DNA of 40,235 bases from CAG-791 sp002392385. Its GTDB lineage: Bacteria > Bacillota > Clostridia > Lachnospirales > Lachnospiraceae. Where the stretch lies: the NCBI GenBank assembly GCA_946616295.1, contig CAMOIU010000023.1:1-40235 (forward strand), written 5' to 3'. Numbering within the stretch: the stretch's first letter is position 1; every line of letters begins with the position of its first letter. The notes beneath the pieces were generated by a model that searched no databases, was not told the DNA's origin, and saw nothing but the letters and a program-made list of their open reading frames with translations. The position numbers were made by a program, and so were the translations under genes. Positions 15,935-24,507 of this stretch are shown here, piece by piece.

Positions 15935-16676
15935 TCGTCACCTCCGACCAGGGATCGACCAGGATCAGGCTGATGTTATCCTTGCCGCCGCGGAAATTGG
16001 CTTCCCGCATCAGCGTATCAGCCGCCAGCTCCAGGTCGTCAGAACCATTGATGATCGTGGTGATCTCCTCGTCTGTAAGCATACCTGTCAGGCCGTCCGT
16101 GCACAGGAGGATCAGCTCTCCCCCGTGCAGACGGGTCCTGTGAAAATCAACTTCCAGTCTGTCCTCGGCGCCCACGGCCCGGGTGATGACGTTGCGCTCG
16201 GGATGTATACGGGCCTCCTCGGCCGTGATGGTCCCCGCGTCCACCATCTCCTGCACCAGGCTGTGATCGTGGGTGATCTGCTCCAGCCCCGTCCGCCGCA
16301 GCACGTAGAGGCGGCTGTCGCCAACGCTGGCCGTCAGCAGGTCTCCGGATTCGGACACGGTGGCCGCCACGACGGTCGTGCCCATGCCCAGAAGAAGGTT
16401 CCTGGCGGCAGCGAGCTCCCTGAGCTCGGCATTGGCCAGGCGCAGACTGTGCTCGAGGAGGTTCTCCATGGACCTTTCCGTGTCCTTCTCTGCCTCCCCG
16501 CAGATGCGTTCTACTGTATATTGGGAAGCGAACTCCCCGGATTCGTGCCCTCCCATGCCGTCCGCGATGATATACAGGTTGGGGAAGACCCCGATCCTGT
16601 CATCGCCGGCAAACAGATAATCCTGATTCTTCGGGCGTCTCCGCCCTCTGTCTGTTCGGGAATATGAAATCGGCAT
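15927..16676 (-). CDS. prpC: PP2C-family Ser/Thr phosphatase (PrpC/Stp1)
   Basis: 249 residues from ATG 16676, which follows GAGGTG by 6 nt; an upstream in-frame start at 16736 lies inside rlmN and is unlikely. PP2C motifs with metal-binding acids are all present: DGMGGHESGEFAS, GDSRLYVL, DHSLVQEMVDAG, LLCTDGLTGMLTDEEI and GGKDNISLILV. It removes phosphate from targets of the kinase encoded next, and the last codons overlap the kinase start by 8 bp, implying coupled translation. It begins 10 bp after the rlmN stop. Confidence 0.94.
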   Translation of the reverse strand: MPISYSRTDRGRRRPKNQDYLFAGDDRIGVFPNLYIIADGMGGHESGEFASQYTVERICGEAEKDTERSMENLLEHSLRLANAELRELAAARNLLLGMGTTVVAATVSESGDLLTASVGDSRLYVLRRTGLEQITHDHSLVQEMVDAGTITAEEARIHPERNVITRAVGAEDRLEVDFHRTRLHGGELILLCTDGLTGMLTDEEITTIINGSDDLELAADTLMREANFRGGKDNISLILVDPWSEVTND

Positions 16677-16686
16677 ATCTGACACC

Positions 16687-17724
16687 TCATTGGTTCGTAT
16701 CATGCAGACGGCGGTGCCTGAGCTGTCCGCAGGCACCGTCGATATCTCTCCCCATTACTCTCCTAATACTAACATGAATGCCTTTTTTTTCAAGTTTATT
16801 TTTGAAAGCCTGGACCTCGGCGCCGCCGGGCTCGCGGTAGCCGCGCTCCCTCACGGGGTTGACCGGGATCAGGTTGATATGGGCATCCAGAGGGCCCGCG
16901 AGGCGGCTCAGGTTCTCCACATCCTGGGGCCTGTCGTTCACGTCGCGGATCAGGGCGTACTCGAAGGTGATCTGTCTGCCTGTCTGGGTGTAGTAATAAC
17001 GGCAGGCGTCTATGACCTCGGCGAGGGTGTAGCGTCTGGCGATGGGCATGAGCCTGCGCCGCAGCTCGTCCTCCGGCGCGTGCAGGGACAGGGCCAGGTT
17101 CACCGGCAGACCTTCCTCCGCCAGGGCCCGGATCCCCTCCGGCAGGCCGCAGGTGGAGACGGTGACCGCCCGCCGGCTCAGTCCCATGCCCTTTTCATGG
17201 GTCAGCAGACGGAGAAAACGCACCAGATTGTCGTAATTGTCCATGGGCTCGCCGGTCCCCATGACGACCACGTGCTTCACGGGCTCGCCGGTGGTCCTGT
17301 GGATCTCGTAGATCTGCTCCAGCATCTCGGAGGGAAGGAGATTCCGCTCCAGCCCGTCCAGGGTGGAGGCGCAGAAGGTGCATCCCATCCGGCAGCCCAC
17401 CTGGGAGGAGATGCAGACGCTGTTGCCGAACCGGTACCGCATCAGCACGCTCTCCACCAGCCGGTCGTCCGGCATGGCAAAAAGGTATTTCTCCGTCCCG
17501 TCGCGGGAGATCTGGCGGTCGATCATGCGCACCGTGGTCAGCGGCATGGATCCCGCCAGGGTCTGGCGGAGGGCGGCGGGCAGATCGGTCATCTCCTCAT
17601 AGCTCCGCGCCTGTCTGTGGTGCAGCCAGGAGAAGAGCTGGCCGGCCCGGTAGGCCGGCTGGCCGTGCTCGCGCAGCAAGGCTGTCAGTTCCTCCGGCAG
17701 CATGGATCTCAGATCATAGGTCAT
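16687..17724 (-). CDS. rlmN: 23S rRNA (adenine-2503-C2)-methyltransferase
   Basis: 345 residues. A radical-SAM enzyme that methylates A2503 of 23S rRNA and A37 of some tRNAs. The cluster-binding Cys triad is GCRMGCTFCAS (CxxxCxxC), preceded by ISSQV; VVMGTGEPMDNYDN is the SAM-binding GEP motif; VSTCGLPEGI and the C-terminal ACGQLRHR carry conserved residues, including the methyl-carrying Cys. Its ATG overlaps the rsmB TGA (ATGA), so the two are translationally coupled. Confidence 0.95.
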   Translation of the reverse strand: MTYDLRSMLPEELTALLREHGQPAYRAGQLFSWLHHRQARSYEEMTDLPAALRQTLAGSMPLTTVRMIDRQISRDGTEKYLFAMPDDRLVESVLMRYRFGNSVCISSQVGCRMGCTFCASTLDGLERNLLPSEMLEQIYEIHRTTGEPVKHVVVMGTGEPMDNYDNLVRFLRLLTHEKGMGLSRRAVTVSTCGLPEGIRALAEEGLPVNLALSLHAPEDELRRRLMPIARRYTLAEVIDACRYYYTQTGRQITFEYALIRDVNDRPQDVENLSRLAGPLDAHINLIPVNPVRERGYREPGGAEVQAFKNKLEKKGIHVSIRRVMGRDIDGACGQLRHRRLHDTNQ

Positions 17725-19103
17725 CCCTGTTCCTCTTTATGATGGGCGTCCGCCCCGCTGTCCCTGACCAGACGGGCGATATAGAAGCCGTCCGTCCCGT
17801 GTCTGTGGGGCAGGAGCTGGACCTGCCAGGCTCCCTCCTCCAGGCCCAGCCTGTCCCGCACGGCGGCGGGCAGGGGGTCCGGCCGCAGCCCGCGGCCGCG
17901 GAGCCAGGCGCTCATGTCCTCGTTCTCTTGTCTGTCAATGGTGCAGGTACTGTAGATCAGTACCCCGCCCTCTTTTAAAAGCGGAAGGCTGGCGTCCAGG
18001 ATCTTCCGCTGCAGGCTGGTCAGGGCCTCGATATCCTCCGGGGTGACCCGGAATTTGATGTCCCTCTTCCTCCCCATGACGCCCAGTCCCGAACAGGGGA
18101 CATCACAGAAGAGGACATCGGCCGTCCCGCGTTCCTCCTCGGGGACAGGCAGGGAGGCATCCCTGACCTCCACGGTCATGTTGTCGAGACGGAGCCTGTC
18201 CCGGTTCTCCCGCATTCTCTCCGCCCTTCTGGCGGACAGGTCGCGGGCGGTGACATGGCCGCCCAGGCCCAGGGCACACAGGCGGTCCGCCGCGTGCAGG
18301 GCCTTGCCGCCGGGGGCTGCGCAGACATCCATGACCTGCTCGCCGCCCCTGAGGCCGGCCGCCTCAGTGACAAAAAGTCCGCTCTCGTCCTGTACGTTCC
18401 ACCAGCCCTCCGCGTAGCCCGGCAGGGTCCGCAGGGAGGCCGTGCTCCGCAGGGTCAGGCAGCTGTCCCAGATCCTTCCGGGGCCTGTCTCCGCGCCGGC
18501 CCCCGCCAGCCGAGTCCGCAGGCTCTCCCGCTCTGCCTCTGTGAGCCGCTCGCTGAGCCGGATGGTCACGGGGCGGATCTCCATGAGGGCCTTGAGAAGG
18601 GCTTCCGTCTCCTCCCGGCCCAGGGTCTCCTCCCACATGCGGATGATCCATTCCGGTGTGGAATACCGCACCGACAGTGACTCTCCGCCGCTGATGTTCG
18701 CTCCTTCCTCCTTGTCCCGGATGAGGTGGCGCAGGAGGCCGTTCACATAGCCGCAGAGGCCGGCGGCCCCGGTCTTCCTGGTCAGGCGCACCGCCTCACT
18801 GCAGGCGGCGGCGTCCGGCACGCCGTCCATGTAGAGGATCTCGTAGACGGCCATGCGCAGGAGGATCCGGACCTGGGGACGGCGGCTCTTCCTGCGGCCG
18901 CTGCTGTAGCGGTCGATCACCGCGTCCAGCTCCGTACGCCGCTCGGTCACGCCCTCCGCCAGCCTTTTCATATAGGCCCGCCGGGAGGCGGGCAGGTCAG
19001 CGTGCCGGTCCAGCATCTCGCTGACCAGCAGGTGACTGTAGGTACCTTTTCTCTCGTTCTCCAGCAGGAGGTGCAGGACTTCTTCTCTAGGGTCTGCAGC
19101 CAT
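17721..19103 (-). CDS. rsmB: 16S rRNA (cytosine-967-C5)-methyltransferase
   Basis: 460 residues. The N-terminal 140 residues are NusB-like helices (TYSHLLVSEMLDR...RRAYMKRLAEGVTERR...YMDGVPDAAACSEAVRL). The C-terminal half is the Rossmann methyltransferase: VMDVCAAPGGKALHAA (SAM loop), DVPCSGLGVMGR and IYSTCTIDRQENEDM, which contain the two catalytic cysteines of m5C enzymes. It methylates C967 of 16S rRNA. It starts 12 bp after fmt with AAGGAG upstream and overlaps rlmN by 4 bp. Confidence 0.94.
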   Translation of the reverse strand: MAADPREEVLHLLLENERKGTYSHLLVSEMLDRHADLPASRRAYMKRLAEGVTERRTELDAVIDRYSSGRRKSRRPQVRILLRMAVYEILYMDGVPDAAACSEAVRLTRKTGAAGLCGYVNGLLRHLIRDKEEGANISGGESLSVRYSTPEWIIRMWEETLGREETEALLKALMEIRPVTIRLSERLTEAERESLRTRLAGAGAETGPGRIWDSCLTLRSTASLRTLPGYAEGWWNVQDESGLFVTEAAGLRGGEQVMDVCAAPGGKALHAADRLCALGLGGHVTARDLSARRAERMRENRDRLRLDNMTVEVRDASLPVPEEERGTADVLFCDVPCSGLGVMGRKRDIKFRVTPEDIEALTSLQRKILDASLPLLKEGGVLIYSTCTIDRQENEDMSAWLRGRGLRPDPLPAAVRDRLGLEEGAWQVQLLPHRHGTDGFYIARLVRDSGADAHHKEEQG

Positions 19104-19115
19104 ACCTTCTCCTTG

Positions 19116-20108
19116 TCAGTCTCCCAGACGGGTCCCCGGCTCCAGCCGGTAGCCGCGGACAAAGGCATCCGCGGGCATTCTCTTCTTGCCCTCGGGCTGC
19201 AGCTCTGTCAGCAGCAGGCTCCCGCTGCCCGTGGCGATCACCGGTCCCCGGCGGTCCAGGCGCAGGACGCTCCCGGGCTCTCCCGCACCGCTGTCCTCCG
19301 CGTCAGGATCCAAAGGCCTGCAGGCCCAGACCTTGACCCTTTTCCCCTTGAGGGTGGTGTGGGCGCAGGGCCAGGAATTGAGGCCGCGCACCAGGCGGTC
19401 GATGGCCTCCGCGGGCTGGGTCCAGTCGATCTCGCCCATGGAAGCGTCCAGCATGGCGGCATAGGTGGACTTGCTGTCGTCCTGTCTGACCGGCGTGATC
19501 TGACCCGCCGCCAGGCGGGGCAGGGTCTGGGTCAGGAGGCGGGCGCCGATCCGGGCCACCTTGTCATAAAGGCTGTCCGCGGTCTCGTCCGGCGCCAGCA
19601 GCAGGCTCTCCTGGGTCAGGATATCCCCGGTGTCCAGTCCCTTGTCCATCTGCATGATGGTGACGCCGCTCTCCTTCTCCCCGTTGAGGACGGCCCGCTG
19701 GATGGGGGCGGCCCCCCGGTAGGCGGGCAGGAGGGAGGCGTGGACGTTCACGCAGCCGTAGGCGGGCAGATTAAGGATGCTCTCGGGCAGGATCTGTCCG
19801 AAGGCGGCCACCACGATCAGGTCCGGCTGCTCCGCGGCGATCCTCTCATAAGCGCCCTCTTCCCGCAGACGGCGGGGCTGGAAGACCGGGATATCGTGGC
19901 GGATGGCAGCCTCCTTGACAGGCGGCATGACCACGCTCCGGCCCCTTCCCTTGGCGCGGTCGGGCTGGGTCACGGCCAGGGTCACCTCATAGCCGGCCTT
20001 GACCAGGGCCTCGAGAGACTCCACCGCCAGCTCCGGCGTTCCCATGAAGACGATCCTGCGGATCTTACAGTCGGCCGGTCTGGCCATGATCTCCGCTGTG
20101 CTCTCCAT
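19116..20108 (-). CDS. fmt: Methionyl-tRNA formyltransferase
   Basis: 330 residues from ATG 20108, which overlaps the def stop (TGATG); a GTG one codon earlier is possible. It transfers formyl from 10-formyl-THF to initiator Met-tRNA. RIVFMGTPELAVESLEAL opens the Rossmann fold, followed by TQPDRAKGRG, the hallmark VNVHASLLPAYRGAAPIQRAVLNG, and GVTIMQMDKGLDTGDIL. The C-terminal OB domain ends RMPADAFVRGYRLEPG. Together with def it forms the start-methionine formylation/deformylation pair. Confidence 0.95.
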   Translation of the reverse strand: MESTAEIMARPADCKIRRIVFMGTPELAVESLEALVKAGYEVTLAVTQPDRAKGRGRSVVMPPVKEAAIRHDIPVFQPRRLREEGAYERIAAEQPDLIVVAAFGQILPESILNLPAYGCVNVHASLLPAYRGAAPIQRAVLNGEKESGVTIMQMDKGLDTGDILTQESLLLAPDETADSLYDKVARIGARLLTQTLPRLAAGQITPVRQDDSKSTYAAMLDASMGEIDWTQPAEAIDRLVRGLNSWPCAHTTLKGKRVKVWACRPLDPDAEDSGAGEPGSVLRLDRRGPVIATGSGSLLLTELQPEGKKRMPADAFVRGYRLEPGTRLGD

Positions 20109-20629
20109 CACGCCTCTTCTCCTTCTGCCTCATCCTCATATTCATCCTCGATGGGCTCCATGGCGCCGACATCCAGGAGCTCGCCCTCGACCAGGTCCAC
20201 GTAGACGATGCCCTCCAGATGGTCCAGTTCATGGCAGATGGCTCTGGCCAGAAGGTCCTCGCCCTCCAGCTCGATCTCCTCCATGTCCTGGTTCAGGGCC
20301 CTGCAGATCACGTGCCGGGGCCGTGTGACCTGGCCCTGCTTGCCGGGCACGGACAGGCAGCCCTCCATGCCGGTCTGCTCGCCGTCCCGCTCCACGATCT
20401 CCGGGTTGATCAGGACGATGGGCTGGTTCTGCTCCTCAGAGACATCGATCACGACGATCCTCTTGAGGACGCCCACCTGGGGCGCGGCCAGACCGACGCC
20501 CTCGGCCTCGTACATGGTCTCCTTCATGTCGGTGATCAGCTGCTGGAGCCTGGGGGTCATTTCCTTCACGGTCTTGGCCTTTTTGTTCAACACCGGATCT
20601 CCGAGTTCACGGATCAGTCTGATTGCCAT
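20108..20629 (-). CDS. def: Peptide deformylase
   Basis: 173 residues with GAGAGGA before ATG 20629. The three metal-site motifs of deformylases are GVGLAAPQVG, EGCLSVPG and CHELDHLEG. It removes formyl from new N-termini. A Glu/Asp-rich tail (EPIEDEYEDEAEGEEA) extends past the usual end of about 150 residues. It lies 17 bp after priA. Confidence 0.95.
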   Translation of the reverse strand: MAIRLIRELGDPVLNKKAKTVKEMTPRLQQLITDMKETMYEAEGVGLAAPQVGVLKRIVVIDVSEEQNQPIVLINPEIVERDGEQTGMEGCLSVPGKQGQVTRPRHVICRALNQDMEEIELEGEDLLARAICHELDHLEGIVYVDLVEGELLDVGAMEPIEDEYEDEAEGEEA

Positions 20630-20646
20630 AGTATTCCTCTCTTTCC

Positions 20647-22905
20647 TTAATAGGGATTCTCCGGGTCGAAGTCAAACTGCATGACCGCCCGCTGCGCTGC
20701 CGGCCTGGTCTCCTGTTCGGCCGCCCCGAAGGTCTGCTCCAGCAGATCCTTGCAGCGCGTGAGCAGGTCACGGTCGGCATTCTTTACATATAAAACATAA
20801 CGGTAGACGTCCCGGAGCCGGCTGAGCTGGGCCGGGGACGGACCGATGATATAGAGGTCGCCGGACTGCTTCCTGAGCAGCTCTCCCGCCTGTCCGGCTG
20901 TCCGCAGGGCCGTGTCCTCGTCCTCGGACTGGATCTGGACGGCCAGCATGTGGCCCGCGGGGGGATAGAGGAGGGCTCTCCGATAGCCCATCTCCTCCTC
21001 GTAGAAGCCCTCGTAGTCCTGACGGACGGCATAGCGGAGGGCGTAATGGTCCGGCTCATAGGTCTGGATCACCACCTCGCCCGGCCTGTCTCCCCGGCCG
21101 GCGCGGCCGGCGGCCTGGGTCAGGAGCTGGAAGGTCCGCTCCGCGCTCCGGTAGTCGCCTGTGTTGAGGGACAGGTCCGCCAGCAGGGCCCCGACCAGGG
21201 TCACGCCGGGGAAATCATGCCCCTTGACGATCATCTGAGTGCCGATCAGAATATCGGCCTCCTCGTTGGCAAAAGAGGACAGGATCTTCTCATAGCTGCC
21301 CTTGCGGGCGGTGGTGTCCGCGTCCAGGCGCAGGATCCTGGCCTGGGGCCAGGTCTCCTTGAGATAGGCCTCCACCTGCTCGGTACCCGCGCGGAAGCCC
21401 GCGATATAGCGGGAGCCGCAGGAGGGGCAGGTCACGGGCATCCGCTCCCTGTAGCCGCAGTAGTGGCACTGGAGGGACCCGTCCCTGTGCAGGGACAGGG
21501 AGACGTCGCAGTGCGGACATCTGGCCACGTAGCCGCAGGATCTGCAGGAGACGAAACCCGCCGTCCCCCGCCGGTTGAGGAAGAGCATGCTCTGCTCGCC
21601 CCGGTCGAGCCGGTCCTGGAGGAGGGAAGCCAGTCTTCTGGACAGGATGCTGCGGTTGCCGGCCCGCAGCTCCTCCCGCAGGTCGGTCACGGTGACTGCG
21701 GGCAGGGTCTGCCCCGTCAGCCGCTGGTCCAGGGTGTAGAGACGGTATTCGCCCCGGACCGCCTTCTCATAGGAGATCATGGAGGGCGTGGCGCTCCCCA
21801 GGACCACCACCGCCCCTTTTCTCCGGGCGATCTCGGCGGCCGTGTCCACGGTCCGGTATTTGGGCATGGACTCGTTCTTGTAGCTGTTCTCGTGCTCCTC
21901 GTCGATGACGATGACGCCCACATCGGGGAAGGGGGTGAAAAGGGCGCTCCGGGGACCGATGATGACATCGATCTCTCCCCGTCTGGCCCGCTCCCTCTGG
22001 TCGGCCTTCTCCGACTCCGAGAGAGTGGAATTCATCACGGATACCCGGTCGCCGAAGTGCCGGTAGAAGCGGAGCAGGGTCTGGTAGGTCAGGGCGATCT
22101 CCGGGATCAGCATGACAGCCTGTCTGCCGCGGCCCACGATCTCCCGGATGATCCGGATGTAGACCTCCGTCTTCCCGCTGCCCGTGATGCCACGGATCAG
22201 GCTCACGCCGCCCCGGCCGCTGTCGTGGTCCCTGACCACGCCCTCCACGATGGCCAGCTGGGCGGGGCTCAGGACCTTATCGTCCCTGTCCACCTCGCCG
22301 AAGGAAACGGGATTGCGGAGCATGCGCTCCTCCCGGATCTCCAGGATCCCCTTGTCCCGCATGGCCCGTATGGCCGCCGCCTGGATATGGAGCTTGCCGG
22401 TCACCAGGGAATAGGGCTGCTCCGGCACCTCCATGAGCTCCCGCAGGAGCCTGGCCCGGGCCACCTGGTGTTTGCGCTCGTAGACCTGGAGCTGCTCAGC
22501 GGCCTCCTCCGGTGAGAGCAGGAGCCGCACCTGCCTCTGGATGGCGGGCTTGCCCGGCTTGCCCCCGGACAGGACCGTCCGCAGGGCCACGGCCATGGTA
22601 GAGCCGTACTGCCGGCTCATCCAGGCGGCGATGCCCACCCAGAACTCACCCTCAGCGCCGCTCCGGGCATCCCGGGTGTCTCCCGCCAGCTCGCGGATCT
22701 CCTTGATCCTGGCGGCAGACAGGTCGGAGACATCCGACAGTCCGGTCACATAGCCCTTGCGCAGTGTGTCGCCCCTGCCAAAAGGGACCATGACCACACT
22801 GCCCGGCAGAACGCGGCCGCGCAGGGCCTGCGGGATCCGGTAGGTGAAGGGATGATCCAGTCTTCCGTGGGCGATGTCGATGATGATCTGCGCGTATTCC
22901 TTCAT
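20647..22905 (-). CDS. priA: Primosomal replication restart helicase PriA
   Basis: 752 residues. An N-terminal DNA-binding domain (YAQIIIDIAHGRLDHPFTYRIP) is followed by a winged-helix region, then the helicase: GITGSGKTEVYIRII (Walker A), VIVIDEEHENSYK (DEEH box), VVLGSATPSMISYE. A zinc insert carries the Cys pairs CRSCGYVARCPHC and CHYCGY...CPSCG. Then come TQMIVKGHDFPGVTLVGALLAD and QAAGRAGRGDRPGEVVIQT. It reloads the replisome at stalled forks. It starts about 60 bp after murE and heads the classical priA-def-fmt-rsmB run. Confidence 0.96.
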   Translation of the reverse strand: MKEYAQIIIDIAHGRLDHPFTYRIPQALRGRVLPGSVVMVPFGRGDTLRKGYVTGLSDVSDLSAARIKEIRELAGDTRDARSGAEGEFWVGIAAWMSRQYGSTMAVALRTVLSGGKPGKPAIQRQVRLLLSPEEAAEQLQVYERKHQVARARLLRELMEVPEQPYSLVTGKLHIQAAAIRAMRDKGILEIREERMLRNPVSFGEVDRDDKVLSPAQLAIVEGVVRDHDSGRGGVSLIRGITGSGKTEVYIRIIREIVGRGRQAVMLIPEIALTYQTLLRFYRHFGDRVSVMNSTLSESEKADQRERARRGEIDVIIGPRSALFTPFPDVGVIVIDEEHENSYKNESMPKYRTVDTAAEIARRKGAVVVLGSATPSMISYEKAVRGEYRLYTLDQRLTGQTLPAVTVTDLREELRAGNRSILSRRLASLLQDRLDRGEQSMLFLNRRGTAGFVSCRSCGYVARCPHCDVSLSLHRDGSLQCHYCGYRERMPVTCPSCGSRYIAGFRAGTEQVEAYLKETWPQARILRLDADTTARKGSYEKILSSFANEEADILIGTQMIVKGHDFPGVTLVGALLADLSLNTGDYRSAERTFQLLTQAAGRAGRGDRPGEVVIQTYEPDHYALRYAVRQDYEGFYEEEMGYRRALLYPPAGHMLAVQIQSEDEDTALRTAGQAGELLRKQSGDLYIIGPSPAQLSRLRDVYRYVLYVKNADRDLLTRCKDLLEQTFGAAEQETRPAAQRAVMQFDFDPENPY

Positions 22906-22965
22906 ATCCTCTCTTTCGATGATATGCGGCCGGCGCCGGTCCTTTTCTCTCTTAGTAGAAACCGG

Positions 22966-24498
22966 TCAGACGCCCGCCGCGGCGTCCTCCTCCAGGATCT
23001 GCCGGATGAGGTCCCGCTCGTCCATGGGGTGCTTGACCCCGCAGATCTCCTGATAGTCTTCGTGGCCCTTGCCGGCGAGAACGATGATGTCGCCGGGCTG
23101 GCCGTTATGGATGGCGTAGGCGATGGCCTCCTTGCGGTCACAGATCTCAATATAGGTGCCGCCGGTGGGCCGGATGCCGGTCACGATATCGTCGATGATG
23201 GCCTGGGGCTCCTCGAAGCGGGGATTGTCGCTGGTGATGACGGTGAAGTCCGCCAGCCGTCCGCTGACCTCGCCCATCTCGAAGCGCCGCTGCCGGTCGC
23301 GGTTGCCGCCGCAGCCGAAGACGCAGACCAGTCTGCCGGGCTCGTACTCCTTGAGGGTCTCCAGAAGGCTCTCCAGGGCCATGGCGTTGTGGGCGTAGTC
23401 GATCATGAGGGTGAAGGCATCCGAGACCTGGACCATCTCGATACGGCCGCGGACACGGATCTCCCGCAGGGCCGCGGCAATGGCCTCTGTGTCCACGTCG
23501 AAATGTCTGCAGACGGCGATGGCGCAGAGGGCGTTGTAGACGGTGAAGCGGCCGGGCATGGGCACCTCGGCGATCATGGCCGGGTCACCCTCCGTGCGGA
23601 AACGCACGCCCAGCTGGCCGGGACGGTGCACCAGCTCCAGATCCACGGCCCGCAGGTCACAGCCCTCTCCCAGGCCGTAGGTCTCCACGGCGCAGGTATG
23701 GTTCTCCAGGACCCGCTCAGCATAAGGGCTGTCCCCGTTCACGATGCCCACGCGGCACTGACGGAAGAGCAGGCTCTTGCAGTGGAGATAGTCCTCGAAA
23801 TCCTTGTGCTCCGCCGGTCCGATGTGGTCGGGGGACAGGTTGGTGAAGATGCCCAGATCGAAGATAAAGCCCTGGGTCCGGTGCAGCATCAGTGCCTGGG
23901 AGGATACCTCCATGACCACGATCTGCACGCCCGCGTCAGCCATCTCCCGGAAGATCTCCTGCAGACGCATGGATTCCGGCGTGGTCGTGGGGGATTTCAG
24001 GTGCACGTCTCCGTAAGTGGCTTCAATGGTGCCGATCAGGCCCACCTTGAAGCCGGCGTTCTCCAGCATGTTGCGGACCATGTAGGTAGTGGTGGTCTTG
24101 CCCTTGGTGCCGGTGATGCCGATGATCTTCATCTCCGAGGCGGGATCCCCGTAATATGCGGCGGAGATAAAGGCCATGGCGTAGCGGGAATCGTAGACCC
24201 GCAGGATGGCAGGCTCTACCCCGTCCGCCGGTACATAGGCGGAAAGATCCAGGTCCTTCTGCACCACCAGGGCCGCCGCGCCAGCCTCCAGGGCCTGAAG
24301 CGCGTAGTCGTGGCCGTCGCTGCGGGCGCCGCAGATACAGAAGAAGAGACATCCCTTGGTGATCTTGCGGGAATCATTGGTGATCCCGGTGATCTCCCGG
24401 TTCCTGAGGGCCCGGACCGCCTCCGGATCTGTGACGGGCTCTCCCCTCAGCGTCTCAAAATGATAATCCAGCCTCTGTGCGAGTTTAGCGATCTTCAC
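22966..24498 (-). CDS. murE: UDP-MurNAc-tripeptide synthetase MurE
   Basis: 510 residues from GTG 24498, with AGGAGG 6 nt upstream that itself overlaps the recJ stop. Mur-ligase motifs are GITGTKGKTTTTYMV (ATP loop), TTTPESM, MEVSSQAL, GIFTNLSPDHIG and YAHNAMALESLL. SDNPRFEEP contains the DNPR motif typical of enzymes adding meso-diaminopimelate; lysine-adding MurE differ here. It acts in the cytoplasm on UDP-MurNAc-L-Ala-D-Glu. Lys-specificity cannot be excluded from sequence alone. Confidence 0.95.
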   Translation of the reverse strand: MKIAKLAQRLDYHFETLRGEPVTDPEAVRALRNREITGITNDSRKITKGCLFFCICGARSDGHDYALQALEAGAAALVVQKDLDLSAYVPADGVEPAILRVYDSRYAMAFISAAYYGDPASEMKIIGITGTKGKTTTTYMVRNMLENAGFKVGLIGTIEATYGDVHLKSPTTTPESMRLQEIFREMADAGVQIVVMEVSSQALMLHRTQGFIFDLGIFTNLSPDHIGPAEHKDFEDYLHCKSLLFRQCRVGIVNGDSPYAERVLENHTCAVETYGLGEGCDLRAVDLELVHRPGQLGVRFRTEGDPAMIAEVPMPGRFTVYNALCAIAVCRHFDVDTEAIAAALREIRVRGRIEMVQVSDAFTLMIDYAHNAMALESLLETLKEYEPGRLVCVFGCGGNRDRQRRFEMGEVSGRLADFTVITSDNPRFEEPQAIIDDIVTGIRPTGGTYIEICDRKEAIAYAIHNGQPGDIIVLAGKGHEDYQEICGVKHPMDERDLIRQILEEDAAAGV

Positions 24499-24507
24499 TT
24501 GTTCCTC